Of a DNA stretch of 64,000 nucleotides, positions 1-7,950 are shown one piece after another. The position numbers were made by a program, and so were the translations under genes. Position 1 is the stretch's first letter, and each line of letters starts with the position of its first letter. The notes under the pieces were generated by a model. The model made no database searches, was not told the origin of the DNA, and worked only from the letters and a program-made list of their open reading frames with translations. Source of the stretch: Hellea balneolensis DSM 19091 (lineage in GTDB: Bacteria > Pseudomonadota > Alphaproteobacteria > Caulobacterales > Maricaulaceae); contig NZ_AUAC01000002.1 of assembly GCF_000428525.1 (NCBI RefSeq), positions 930,001 through 994,000 of the forward strand, in the 5' to 3' direction.

Positions 1-29
1 ATTAGCGACACGGGCGAATTTAGCTTAAA

Positions 30-680
30 GTGAAGGGCCAAGTTTTTATTCCGACGGACGCCCCCAAAGATTGGCAAAGGTTTCTAGCTGACCCAGAAAA
101 ACAGTGGCGCGATGGCTATTCTGCAAAATCTGCAGCTGTCCATTGGGAAAAGTCCAAAGGTCTGCCTTCAGATATAGAGGGTATCCTCAATAAGTCAGGA
201 TTGAATAGTCCAGAGCTTCTTCTAGCCATACCTGAATGGAAAACGCCACTGCCGGGTGGCCGAAGAGAAAGTCAAACCGATGTTTTCGCCCTCGTAAAAT
301 CAACTGAAGGCCTAATTGTCTGCGCGATTGAAGCCAAAGTTGCTGAACCTTTTGGCCCTACAGTAGGAGAGTGGTTAGTAAACGCTTCGGACGGTAAAAA
401 AATACGAATTGAATATTTGAAAACATTATTGGGTCTGTCTGCAGACATAGAACATTTACGATACCAATTACTACATCGTACCGCCTCCGCGATTATTGAG
501 GCCAAGAATTTTGATGCCCACGCTGCCGCAATGATTGTGCAATCTTTTCATCCCGAAGCTCTGTGGAAAGAAGATTTAGAAGCGTTTGCGACAACTATGG
601 GTCTCAGACTAGATACCCTAGGAAAGACGAAACATGGCGCATCACTGTTACTTGGGTGGTCCAGTCCGCCTCTGCCATGA
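30..680 (+). CDS. DUF6946-type protein, possible PD-(D/E)xK nuclease-like fold
   Basis: A 216-residue soluble protein that I place by memory in the DUF6946 family; its function is unknown. An in-frame stop at 21-23 limits the start to the GTG at 30 or a later codon. The centre carries D84 (in QTDVFALV) and E101-x-K103 (in CAIEAKV), a D-x16-ExK spacing that resembles a PD-(D/E)xK nuclease core. That fold is inference. No signal peptide or membrane segment is visible. The stop overlaps the tlyA start as ATGA, so the two are probably co-translated. Base composition is slightly more AT-rich than in tlyA. Confidence 0.8.
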   Translation: MKGQVFIPTDAPKDWQRFLADPEKQWRDGYSAKSAAVHWEKSKGLPSDIEGILNKSGLNSPELLLAIPEWKTPLPGGRRESQTDVFALVKSTEGLIVCAIEAKVAEPFGPTVGEWLVNASDGKKIRIEYLKTLLGLSADIEHLRYQLLHRTASAIIEAKNFDAHAAAMIVQSFHPEALWKEDLEAFATTMGLRLDTLGKTKHGASLLLGWSSPPLP

Positions 681-1399
681 GAGCTGACCTCTATCTCGTC
701 TCCAACGGCTATTACGAATCCCGCGCGCGGGCGCAGGCCGCCATTAAAGCTGGTCTCGTCAAAGTGGATGGCAAACGCCTGAAGAAGGCGTCTGAAAAAC
801 TCTCTGACCTTAACGACATAAGCGCCAAAGCCGAGCACCCTTGGGTCTCTCGCGGTGGGCTGAAACTCGCTTATGCATTGAAAGAATTCAAAGTCTCAGT
901 TGAGAACAAAATTTGTTTGGATGTCGGGGCCTCTACGGGCGGGTTTTCGGATGTGCTTCGTCAAAAAGGCGCGGCGCGGGTTTATGCGGTCGATGTCGGG
1001 CACGGACAGCTTCATGCGAGCTTGCACGACGTTGCTGAAATCATCTCTATGGAAGGGCAGGATGCGAGGGAATTGACCGCGGAACATTTTGACATCACTC
1101 CACAGCTTATCGTCTGTGATGCCAGTTTTATTTCCGCGATGAAAGTTTTGGAAACACCCCTCACCCTCGCGGCAACATCAGCTGATCTTATCACCCTCGT
1201 CAAACCACAATTTGAAGTCGGCAAAGCGGGTATTGGACGCGGCGGCCTCGTCAAATCAGAAAGCCTGGCACTTCAAGCCTTATCTGATGTCTCCGCTTGG
1301 GTGACAGCGCAAGGCTGGCATGTGACCGCGACCTGTACATCTCCGATAAAGGGCGGGTCGGGAAACACGGAATATTTGCTGCACGCCCGCAAGAATTAG
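677..1399 (+). CDS. tlyA: TlyA family rRNA (cytidine-2'-O)-methyltransferase
   Basis: A 240-residue S4-domain plus FtsJ-type methyltransferase of the TlyA/hemolysin A family, whose members 2'-O-methylate 16S and 23S rRNA cytidines. The S4 RNA-binding domain covers about residues 1-60 (RADLYLVSNGYYESRARAQ). The SAM-binding motif LDVGASTGGF lies at 81-90, followed by CDASFIS, LVKPQFEVGKAGIG and a C-terminal NTEYLL. The ATG at 677 overlaps the upstream TGA and gives the usual TlyA N-terminus; an ATG at 563 in the same frame would add 38 non-homologous residues. The gene ends one base from a convergent lipoprotein gene. Confidence 0.93.
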   Translation: MRADLYLVSNGYYESRARAQAAIKAGLVKVDGKRLKKASEKLSDLNDISAKAEHPWVSRGGLKLAYALKEFKVSVENKICLDVGASTGGFSDVLRQKGAARVYAVDVGHGQLHASLHDVAEIISMEGQDARELTAEHFDITPQLIVCDASFISAMKVLETPLTLAATSADLITLVKPQFEVGKAGIGRGGLVKSESLALQALSDVSAWVTAQGWHVTATCTSPIKGGSGNTEYLLHARKN

Positions 1400-1400
1400 A

Positions 1401-2135
1401 TTACTTTCGCTGTTCCATAAATTCGCTAAGTCCCGCAGCAACACGTTCACGCGCCTGTTCTGAGGTCGGCATTTCACCATCCGAATTTGCTTCATGAGCT
1501 TTTATTAAGACTGCTTTAAACTCATCTTCGCTGAACCTCAATTTAGGCAATCGCGTGACATGTTTCGTTTGAATTTCTGGATACTTTTTGTCCAAAAGGG
1601 CTTTGACATAAGACTCATTTTCAGCGTCAAAGCTATAAGTAACATATGTAGTCTCATTCGCACGGCTACCCAATGAAAAGAGCACATTTACGGCGCGTCC
1701 AAGCTGACTTTTAGGTAAAGATTTTAAGTCAAAATCAACAGGTTTCAGACGACCAATATTGACGACCTCCCCGGGATTTATTTCGAAGTCTTCAAACCAC
1801 GTTTGAATTAAGGGCAGATTTGCAGAAACTTGATAACCAACGCAGGTGCCTGAAGCTATTCTATAAGTACCGGGCGCTACTGCTATTCGTCCAGGCGTTG
1901 GCTTAACAATATTCGACCCTCTGAAACTTCCCAAGCTATAAACTTTACGCGTATCAACATTCATCAGATTCAAATAACCATGATAACAAACGTCTTCTTT
2001 TTCCGAATAGTAAGATGCAAGTATAACCGACTTTTCTTGATTATTGATCAAGGAAACATCTTCTGGTGTAACAGGAATAGTCTCACAGGCACTAAGCGCC
2101 AGAAAACTACAAAAAATAGAAAGACGCTTAAACAT
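1401..2135 (-). CDS. Predicted lipoprotein of unknown function
   Basis: A 244-residue protein with a lipoprotein signal peptide: a short basic start, a hydrophobic stretch and the lipobox LSAC with Cys17. The mature part is soluble, with a beta-rich look and a charged helical C-terminus (residues about 195-240). I recognise no catalytic motif or named family. It faces tlyA convergently with a one-base gap, so transcription from either side would run into the other. A weak Shine-Dalgarno (AAGAG) precedes the ATG. An envelope location is inferred from the signal only. Confidence 0.8.
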   Translation of the reverse strand: MFKRLSIFCSFLALSACETIPVTPEDVSLINNQEKSVILASYYSEKEDVCYHGYLNLMNVDTRKVYSLGSFRGSNIVKPTPGRIAVAPGTYRIASGTCVGYQVSANLPLIQTWFEDFEINPGEVVNIGRLKPVDFDLKSLPKSQLGRAVNVLFSLGSRANETTYVTYSFDAENESYVKALLDKKYPEIQTKHVTRLPKLRFSEDEFKAVLIKAHEANSDGEMPTSEQARERVAAGLSEFMEQRK

Positions 2136-2194
2136 ATTTATGACACTCTTTTAGATTCCTATTAGCTCTATAGAGACAAATATGTCGCCCGCAA

Positions 2195-2243
2195 ATAAAA
2201 AACCCCGCCCTAGCGTTTTACAAAACGCAAGAAGAGCGGGGTT
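2195..2243 (-). terminator. Rho-independent terminator after the 2261-2848 gene
   Basis: Arms AACCCCGC (2201-2208) and GCGGGGTT (2236-2243) form the outer stem and GCGTTTT/AAAACGC (2213-2219, 2222-2228) the inner stem. Read on the minus strand, a T-rich run follows directly. It sits 18 bases past the stop of the glycine-zipper gene. Confidence 0.85.
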
Positions 2244-2260
2244 TGAATTATTTATATAAA

Positions 2261-2848
2261 TTAGTGTCTGCGGCGATGATGAACGCGTCTATATGCGCGG
2301 TGACGCGGCCGCGTATAGTGGGGACGTGTGTAGTAGCCACGGCCGCCATAATATCCACCTGAACCAATATTGATGCTTAGGCTTGTGCGCGGACGAGAAT
2401 AATATCCGCTATTCCCATAATATGTGCTTGGATAACTGTGATAAACAGGACGACTATACGTCGTTGTCGTGTAGGTCCTTGGATAGCTGTGACCATAACT
2501 GTGGCTGTGCCCGCTATTATGACCGCCATAATAGCCGGTATTGCTATTGTAGTAGCCGTTTCCGCCATAGTGACGGCGGCCATCATTTCCGTTACCTGCG
2601 ATCGCGGCTCCTGCTACGCCGCCAATGACGGCACCTAAGACAGAGCCTTCGGTACGTGCGCCGCTACCTGCGACCTGTGAGCCCAAAACACCGCCTAGAA
2701 CAGCCCCGACAGCACCGCCGACTAGCTGTTGATCACCGTTGGAGCGGCTTTGATGTGAATGGTTGTATCCGTTATCATGCGCAGAGGCGACAGGCGCGGC
2801 TGCAACTGTGATAACGGCTGCAATGGCAAATCCGAGTTTGAAATTCAT
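2261..2848 (-). CDS. Secreted glycine-zipper protein, Tyr/His/Gly-rich tail
   Basis: A 195-residue exported protein. Residues 1-23 form a Sec signal peptide ending ASAHD. A glycine-zipper 2TM-type segment follows at about 42-85 (VGGAVGAVLGGVLGSQVAG, then LGAVIGGVAGAAIAG). The tail is a low-complexity region rich in Gly, Tyr, Ser and His that ends in an Arg/His cluster. Such proteins usually sit in or near the outer membrane; the exact role is unknown. An AGGAG Shine-Dalgarno sits at proper distance from the ATG. It is the first of three neighbouring paralogues sharing the zipper, and each has its own signal peptide and terminator. Confidence 0.85.
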   Translation of the reverse strand: MNFKLGFAIAAVITVAAAPVASAHDNGYNHSHQSRSNGDQQLVGGAVGAVLGGVLGSQVAGSGARTEGSVLGAVIGGVAGAAIAGNGNDGRRHYGGNGYYNSNTGYYGGHNSGHSHSYGHSYPRTYTTTTYSRPVYHSYPSTYYGNSGYYSRPRTSLSINIGSGGYYGGRGYYTRPHYTRPRHRAYRRVHHRRRH

Positions 2849-2957
2849 GGGAAACTCCTATGTTAAAGCGCACCGTTCCCCGATGCTATGTTCTCTCTGT
2901 ACCCTTGCGTAGCTGAATGGTTCCTGAAAAGCAAAAACTAGACTCAGTGGCTAAAAC

Positions 2958-2990
2958 ACAAAAAAAGCGGCTCAAAAGGCCGCTTTTAAG
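2958..2990 (-). terminator. Rho-independent terminator after the 3007-4461 gene
   Basis: A perfect 9-bp stem, AAAAGCGGC (2963-2971) with GCCGCTTTT (2979-2987), closes a 7-base loop. A T run follows on the minus strand. The symmetric A/T flanks could let it work in both directions. Confidence 0.8.
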
Positions 2991-3000
2991 GAATTATTAA
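2986..3000 (+). promoter_or_regulatory. CtrA-like box TTAA-N7-TTAA
   Basis: TTAAGGAATTATTAA matches the Caulobacter CtrA consensus TTAA-N7-TTAA exactly and is followed by CC. It overlaps the edge of the terminator stem and lies about 140 bases upstream of the minus-strand glycine-zipper gene at 2848. The position is unusual for a promoter element, so this may be chance. Confidence 0.3.
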
Positions 3001-3006
3001 CCACGT

Positions 3007-4461
3007 TTAGTGGTTACGGCAGTGATCATGATCACCCTTTTTGATCTCCCTGCCCAAGCTATCATAGCGCTTGGAACCGCCTGCATAACAATACTCACCA
3101 CCGGAATGTGACTGGCTACTCGGAGCCTGATACATCTGCGTCGGCTCAGAATATACCGTTGGTGCACGGTACGAGGTCGTGACCGAAGACGAATTGTTGT
3201 AAGACGGCGCATAGCTCGTGACAGCTGAAGACAGGCACGTTCCATCAGATTGCGCTGTTGTTCCCGAGGGACATCCCGCCATTTGCGGGGCTGCATATGT
3301 CGGAGCGGGAGCCGTGTAAGTTGGAGCCGGCGCTGAATAAGTCACGCTTTGCTCCATGCATGTTCCGTCTGATTGCTGTGTAGTTCCTGCCGGACAATCG
3401 GCCATTTGAGGCGCGACATAGGGGTCTGCGATAACCGGCGCCGGAGGTGTGTAGGCAGGTTCCGGCGTGGCGTAAGTAATTGTTTGCTCAAGGCAAGACC
3501 CATCACTTTGCAAAGTTGTCCCTGAAGGGCAATTTGCAGGTTCAGCTACGACGCGCTGGGCACGCACGGTTGGGGCTGGCTCTACCGTGATGGTGCGGCG
3601 AATAACAGTCGGACGAATAGGTGGTCCCGCAAGTCTCATATTCGGCGCAGCATATGTTACACTCGTTGAGACAGGTGCTGTATAAACCGTGCGGGGTTGA
3701 GACATTATGATAGGCTGCGGCGCAGGCTGAACATAGCGTGTTACAGGGATAATCGGGCCTGAAATAAATTGTCCTGAATTAATGAACTGAGGACCGCTCA
3801 TGATAGGCGCACTAGGCATAGCAGGGCCGCCGAAACCCGGAGCTCCGAAAGAAGGCGCGCCGAAAGCCGGAGCTCCAAAACTGGGCGCTCCGAATGCCGG
3901 GCCGCCGGAGAAACCCGGACCGACCGGAACAGGGCCGCCGTTAAATCCGGGGCCTACAGGACCAAAACTGCCGCCAATCGGGCCGGGACCAAATCCTCCT
4001 TGCGGACCAAGATTCCCGTAGCGTGAAGATCCGCGATTTGCCAAGGCATAACCCGCGGCGCCGCCCAACAAAGCCCCAATTGCTGTACCCTCTTGCTGAA
4101 CACCTGTTCCGGCAAGGTTAGAGCCGATAACGCCGCCAAGACCTGCACCGACACCGGCACCGATAAGGTTTCTACCGTTAAATCCAGGATTAAATTGACC
4201 CGCATAAGGGTTACCATAATAGTTACTGCGGCTATTGGCATAAGCGGCCCCAGCAAGTCCGCCAACAACAGCCCCTATCGCCGTGCCCTCATCGCGCTGA
4301 CCAGAACCAGCAAGGTTTGACCCGATTGCACCGCCAAGACCGGCACCAACTGTGCCGCCCAAAAGCGTTCCATTATCCAAGCCGCCAAAAAGCTGTGCTT
4401 GCGCGGCTTGCGGCACTAAGGCCATGGCGGCAATAGCCGCCGTTGTCATAAGAAATTTCAT
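3007..4461 (-). CDS. Large secreted protein with two glycine zippers and three Cys-pair repeats
   Basis: A 484-residue exported protein. The start is set at 4461 by a strong GGAGGAG Shine-Dalgarno and a clean signal peptide (MKFLMTTAAIAAMALVPQ, cleaved near AQAQ). An in-frame ATG further upstream would bury that signal. Two glycine-zipper blocks occupy about residues 26-70 and 95-140. A Gly/Pro/Phe-rich linker follows, with FGAPSFGAPAFGAP repeats. The C-terminal half holds three copies of CPxGTTxQSDGxC, probable disulfide-paired loops, separated by Pro/Thr/Tyr-rich spacers. The overall look is of a modular envelope or surface protein. I know no characterised homologue with this layout. Confidence 0.82.
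   Translation of the reverse strand: MKFLMTTAAIAAMALVPQAAQAQLFGGLDNGTLLGGTVGAGLGGAIGSNLAGSGQRDEGTAIGAVVGGLAGAAYANSRSNYYGNPYAGQFNPGFNGRNLIGAGVGAGLGGVIGSNLAGTGVQQEGTAIGALLGGAAGYALANRGSSRYGNLGPQGGFGPGPIGGSFGPVGPGFNGGPVPVGPGFSGGPAFGAPSFGAPAFGAPSFGAPGFGGPAMPSAPIMSGPQFINSGQFISGPIIPVTRYVQPAPQPIIMSQPRTVYTAPVSTSVTYAAPNMRLAGPPIRPTVIRRTITVEPAPTVRAQRVVAEPANCPSGTTLQSDGSCLEQTITYATPEPAYTPPAPVIADPYVAPQMADCPAGTTQQSDGTCMEQSVTYSAPAPTYTAPAPTYAAPQMAGCPSGTTAQSDGTCLSSAVTSYAPSYNNSSSVTTSYRAPTVYSEPTQMYQAPSSQSHSGGEYCYAGGSKRYDSLGREIKKGDHDHCRNH
3231..3537 (-). repeat. Three in-frame copies of a Cys-pair motif
   Basis: Near 3483-3537, 3351-3406 and 3231-3283 the gene encodes CPSGTTLQSDGSC, CPAGTTQQSDGTC and CPSGTTAQSDGTC. 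Spacers of roughly 25-30 residues separate them. Protein identity is high while the codons differ, which points to old duplication kept by selection. Confidence 0.7.
3829..3903 (-). repeat. Short coding tandem repeat, (F/S)GAP units
   Basis: Repeating GAPxFGAPxFGAP units give a degenerate 12-base periodicity inside the 3007-4461 gene. This is a low-complexity linker that could vary in length between strains. Confidence 0.6.
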
Positions 4462-4551
4462 TTTTGGCTCCTCCGCCGAATATAGGTCAAACACCCGCTT
4501 ACCCCCATGGGCTTGGCGCTTATCGCAATTTTCATGCAAGCCTCACGCCAG

Positions 4552-4567
4552 TTAAGGAATTTCTAAC
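4552..4567 (+). promoter_or_regulatory. CtrA-like box with one mismatch
   Basis: TTAAGGAATTTCTAAC differs at one base from TTAA-N7-TTAAC and closely resembles the box at 2986-3000. It lies about 90 bases upstream of the glycine-zipper gene that starts at 4461, a plausible promoter position. Confidence 0.3.
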
Positions 4568-4593
4568 ATTCTCGGCATCTTAAAACAAAAGCA

Positions 4594-4618
4594 CTCGCCT
4601 TTTAGGCGAGCTATTTTT
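4594..4618. terminator. Hairpin, possible second terminator
   Basis: A 7-bp stem CTCGCCT/AGGCGAG (4594-4600, 4604-4610) has a three-base loop and T-rich sequence on both strands. It lies just beyond the stronger terminator of the 4705-5370 gene and upstream of the 4461 gene, so it may act as a tandem insulator. Confidence 0.5.
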
Positions 4619-4635
4619 ACACTAACCATAGATAG

Positions 4636-4662
4636 CAAAAAACCCGAACAGAGCCGGGCCTT
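4636..4662 (-). terminator. Rho-independent terminator after the 4705-5370 gene
   Basis: On the minus strand a CCCG...CGGG stem (4655-4658 with 4643-4646) is followed by six T residues. It sits about 45 bases past the stop codon. Confidence 0.65.
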
Positions 4663-4704
4663 TAAATATTAGCTTACATCATATGCACTCTATCAGAGAT
4701 TATA

Positions 4705-5370
4705 TTAGTGATAGTGACGTTCCGCGCGGCGGCGTTCGACCTTTTTGACGCGGCGCTTACGCTTCTTTAATTCGTCCAATTCACATGAAATATCATATAA
4801 ACGGCGATCAATTCTGCGGCTGTAACCATAATAGCTCTGCTCACGCTTGAGTTCAGCCCTCTGCTTACGAAGATAATCCATGCGACGATTAATACGATCA
4901 ACAGGGTCATTTCTGTAACCACGATCATAGCTGCGGACTCCACGATCGTAACTGCGCGTCGTCGTTCTGTAACCTCGATTATATCCGCGATTATCGTGAC
5001 GCACCGTTGTCACAACGGGAGCTCTATTATAATTTCGGCTTGTCGTTGTTGCGCGATATGTAGAACGACTGCGAATTTTATCGCAATCATTGTTGCCGTC
5101 AGCAATCGCAGCGCCTGCAGCGCCGCCTAGAACCGCGCCCAAGACAGAGCCTTCTGTGCGCGCCCCATTACCGGATACTTGAGACCCCAGAACACCGCCT
5201 AATACGGCACCAATAGCACCGGCAACAGCTTGGTCTTGGGTGTTTGTGCGGCAGTCATCATTATATGAGGTCGTTGAATAATTCCCCGCATGTGCGAGAG
5301 CTGGAGTAGCGAATGTCGCCGCAGCCAGAGCTACAGCAGCGAGAGTTTTTTTAGCATTTAATTTTGCCAT
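4705..5370 (-). CDS. Secreted glycine-zipper protein with basic coiled C-terminus
   Basis: A 221-residue exported protein. The signal peptide (MAKLNAKKTLAAVALAAATF) ends at ALAHA. The zipper lies at about residues 47-90 (VAGAIGAVLGGVLGSQVSG and VLGAVLGGAAGAAIADG), nearly identical in pattern to the 2261-2848 protein. The C-terminal half is Arg/Tyr-rich and then a highly charged helix (DYLRKQRAELKREQ ... ELDELKKRKRR). That half could bind polyanions or peptidoglycan; this is inference. An AGGAG Shine-Dalgarno precedes the ATG. It is the third tandem paralogue, and the differing tails suggest the zipper is shared and the tail is specialised. Confidence 0.83.
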   Translation of the reverse strand: MAKLNAKKTLAAVALAAATFATPALAHAGNYSTTSYNDDCRTNTQDQAVAGAIGAVLGGVLGSQVSGNGARTEGSVLGAVLGGAAGAAIADGNNDCDKIRSRSTYRATTTSRNYNRAPVVTTVRHDNRGYNRGYRTTTRSYDRGVRSYDRGYRNDPVDRINRRMDYLRKQRAELKREQSYYGYSRRIDRRLYDISCELDELKKRKRRVKKVERRRAERHYH

Positions 5371-5531
5371 GGTGTTTCTCCTGTTTTGGCTCCGGAAGGG
5401 AATATGCCCGACCGATAAAACAGGTTTAGCTAAGAAGGTCTGAACTCTCTCTGATATTAGCTTTCATTTTCCATTCAGAAAAGCTTTGAAGGCAAAATAA
5501 ACACATTAAGATATTGTTTTAATTTACTTAT

Positions 5532-6620
5532 TTATTTTCCATCTAATCCATTTTCACGGAAAAATACTCCAATTTCGTCCAAGGCGTCGTGTGCCTCTTT
5601 CAGATAATCATCAAAAATTTGCCAGACATGCGGTAAGTTATTCCAGCTCTGAAACTTAACATCAGACCCCTGCAAGTTGGCTTTAGCCGCGTAACGCACA
5701 CTATCATCAAAAAGCATTTCAGAGCTGCTGGCCTGTAGGAGGGTTGGCGGCAAATCGGAAAGATCATCAAAAATTGGAGAGATCACAGGGTTGGAAGGAT
5801 TGAACCCGTAAGCCTTACGCAATCCCCATAGTAATAATGTTCGGGGCGCTTTCAGCACATCTTTCAATAGTGGCGTCAGCATCAGATCCGTATGTAAATT
5901 CTCTTTCATTGACGGGCTGGAAATCGTTGAATCAGTGTTGGGCGATAGAGCGACAATAGCATCCGGTCTTTTAAGGCCCGCCTTACGCGTCCAATGGCTC
6001 ACCATCAGTGTCAGGTTTCCGCCTGCAGAATCACCCGCAACACCGACAGCTTGCGCGGGAGCAGCCCCGTCTGGACCGTTTTCCAAAATCCAAGCATAAG
6101 CTGCGCGGCTATCATCAATCGTCGCTTGTCGAGAGTTTTCCGGCATCAAGCGGTAATTCGCAGCAAAGACCGCACAGCCTGTGCGCTTCGCTATATTATA
6201 GGTCAAAGGTCTATGGCTAATATCGCTGCCAACTGTCATGGCTCCCCCGTGAAGATACAGGATACGCCTATCTGGGTCAGCGCCCTCGACCAATGTCCAG
6301 GCCCCGTCAATGGTTACGCCATTAGCTTCAAAACTATCTTTGCGAAATTCACAATCATGGTCCCTTGCAAGTCCTGCTGCATCAAAACGCTCACGCTTGG
6401 CAGACCATCCCGTGGACGCCGTGGCGGACTGCCCGTGCATACCAAACGCCTCATTCAGATAAGCGTTTAGGCGGTCTATGCCTTCTGGGTTTTCGGGGAC
6501 TTCAAATGTGGGAGCCTCATCACGATCATATTTAGAGAGATTTTCACCGCCCAAGACTTTGTGGGTATAAAGGAAAAAACCTATGACAGGCAGCCCTATG
6601 GCAGGAATGGCGAAAAGCAT
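5532..6620 (-). CDS. Alpha/beta hydrolase, HSL-type esterase/lipase
   Basis: A 362-residue serine hydrolase of the hormone-sensitive lipase family. The oxyanion-hole motif HGG lies at 124-126 and the nucleophile elbow GDSAG at 196-200 (Ser198). A plausible Asp sits in SSEMLFDDS and the catalytic His in LPHVWQIF. Residues 1-20 form a hydrophobic N-terminal anchor (MLFAIPAIGLPVIGFFLY). The start at 6620 is preceded by AGGA at good spacing; the longer frame from 6701 adds 27 unlikely residues. The substrate is unknown, and short-chain carboxyl esters are typical for the family. It is transcribed divergently from the aminotransferase gene. Confidence 0.88.
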   Translation of the reverse strand: MLFAIPAIGLPVIGFFLYTHKVLGGENLSKYDRDEAPTFEVPENPEGIDRLNAYLNEAFGMHGQSATASTGWSAKRERFDAAGLARDHDCEFRKDSFEANGVTIDGAWTLVEGADPDRRILYLHGGAMTVGSDISHRPLTYNIAKRTGCAVFAANYRLMPENSRQATIDDSRAAYAWILENGPDGAAPAQAVGVAGDSAGGNLTLMVSHWTRKAGLKRPDAIVALSPNTDSTISSPSMKENLHTDLMLTPLLKDVLKAPRTLLLWGLRKAYGFNPSNPVISPIFDDLSDLPPTLLQASSSEMLFDDSVRYAAKANLQGSDVKFQSWNNLPHVWQIFDDYLKEAHDALDEIGVFFRENGLDGK

Positions 6621-6756
6621 ATCTAATCCTTTATAACTATAAAACAGTCCGTATCTGGGCACGCGGCAAAAGTAAACCATGCACGAATTGAGGCTTTCCA
6701 ACCCCCGTTAATTCCGCTAACGCGTGGCCCTGAAATTCATACCTTTTGAGGCTATT

Positions 6757-7950
6757 ATGTTTGAGTCAGTTGCTCCCCGTCCGAATGATCCGATTATGGT
6801 TGTTATGGAAAAATGTAAAGCTGACACGCGGCCTGAGAAAATTGATCTCGGCGTTGGTGTCTATAAGGACTCAAGCGGAATTACGACTATCCTTAAATCC
6901 GTCAAGCTCGCGGAGGAAATGTGGAACCGGGAAGAGACGACCAAAACCTATGTCGGCACAGTAGGGAACCAAGATTTTTGTAAGGATATGCTTGAGCTTA
7001 TGCTAGGCGCTGACAGCCAAGCCCTCAAAGAAGGCCGTATCGGCGCGGCGCAAACGGCGGGCGGGTCAGGAGCCTTACGTCTCGGCGCAGAGCTTTTAAA
7101 AGTCGCCGCCCCCAATGCGACTGTTTGGGCCTCAACACCGACATGGGCCAATCATATTCCGTTGATCTCTGACGCAGGAATGCGCATGGGTAGCTACCCT
7201 TATTATAACAGAGAGACGCTGGGCGTAGATTTTGAGGATATGCTCACCTACTTGGATGGACATGCCAAACGCGGGGATATCATTTTACTTCATGGCTGTT
7301 GCCATAACCCGACAGGCGCTGATTTATCACCAGAGCAGTGGGACCGCCTCGCGCCCTTTATGGAAGAACGCGGTTTGTTTCCTTTTATCGATCTAGCTTA
7401 TTTCGGCTTGGGGCGCGGTATGAAAGAAGATACTTATGGGCTTCGCAAGGTCGTTCAGACATGCCCGGAAGTTCTGCTCGCGGCTAGTTGTTCAAAAAAT
7501 TTCGCCCTGTATAGAGAACGGACAGGCTTGATTGCCGCGATCACGCAATCATCCGAAAAAGCAAAAGTACTAAAAAGTCAGTTTGGCGCTATTCAGCGGA
7601 AATTGATTTCAATGCCGCCAGATCATGGCGCCGCGCTTGTGACGCGCATTTTACGTGACGAGTCCTTACGCAAAATCTGGGTCGAAGAATTGGCCGAAAT
7701 GAGAGAGCGTGTGCTAGGTCTGCGCCAACTTCTTTCCGAAGCCCTGAATGTTCAAGGCGGCGAGGCTATGGCGGCGGCTATCAAAAACCAAAATGGGATG
7801 TTTTCGACTTTACCGCTCAGTCCTGAGCATACGGAACGACTGCGCGATGAGCATGCTGTCTATTTGATGCCGTCCGGCCGTATTAACATTGCCGGCGCGA
7901 ATGCCAGCAACATTCCCAGACTAGCCGAAGCTATTTTGGCTGTTCATTAA
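6757..7950 (+). CDS. Aromatic/aspartate aminotransferase (class I)
   Basis: A 397-residue PLP enzyme of the AspC/TyrB family, transferring amino groups between aspartate or aromatic amino acids and 2-oxoglutarate. The PLP lysine is K247 in SCSKNFALYRERTG. CCHNPTGADLS is the cofactor Asn-Pro loop, IDLAYFGLGRG carries the PLP Asp/Tyr region, and the C-terminal SGRINIAG supplies the substrate-binding Arg. The ATG at 6757 has a GAGG Shine-Dalgarno and the family N-terminus MFESVAPRPNDPI; a GTG at 6724 would only add leader sequence. The 3' end overlaps the convergent mtgA stop by four bases. Choice between aspC and tyrB is not possible by eye. Confidence 0.92.
   Translation: MFESVAPRPNDPIMVVMEKCKADTRPEKIDLGVGVYKDSSGITTILKSVKLAEEMWNREETTKTYVGTVGNQDFCKDMLELMLGADSQALKEGRIGAAQTAGGSGALRLGAELLKVAAPNATVWASTPTWANHIPLISDAGMRMGSYPYYNRETLGVDFEDMLTYLDGHAKRGDIILLHGCCHNPTGADLSPEQWDRLAPFMEERGLFPFIDLAYFGLGRGMKEDTYGLRKVVQTCPEVLLAASCSKNFALYRERTGLIAAITQSSEKAKVLKSQFGAIQRKLISMPPDHGAALVTRILRDESLRKIWVEELAEMRERVLGLRQLLSEALNVQGGEAMAAAIKNQNGMFSTLPLSPEHTERLRDEHAVYLMPSGRINIAGANASNIPRLAEAILAVH

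Noticed and set aside
3800-4320. Open frames on the plus strand opposite the glycine-rich gene
   Set aside because: They are antisense shadows of Gly/Pro/Ala-rich codons, without ribosome sites or protein-like composition.
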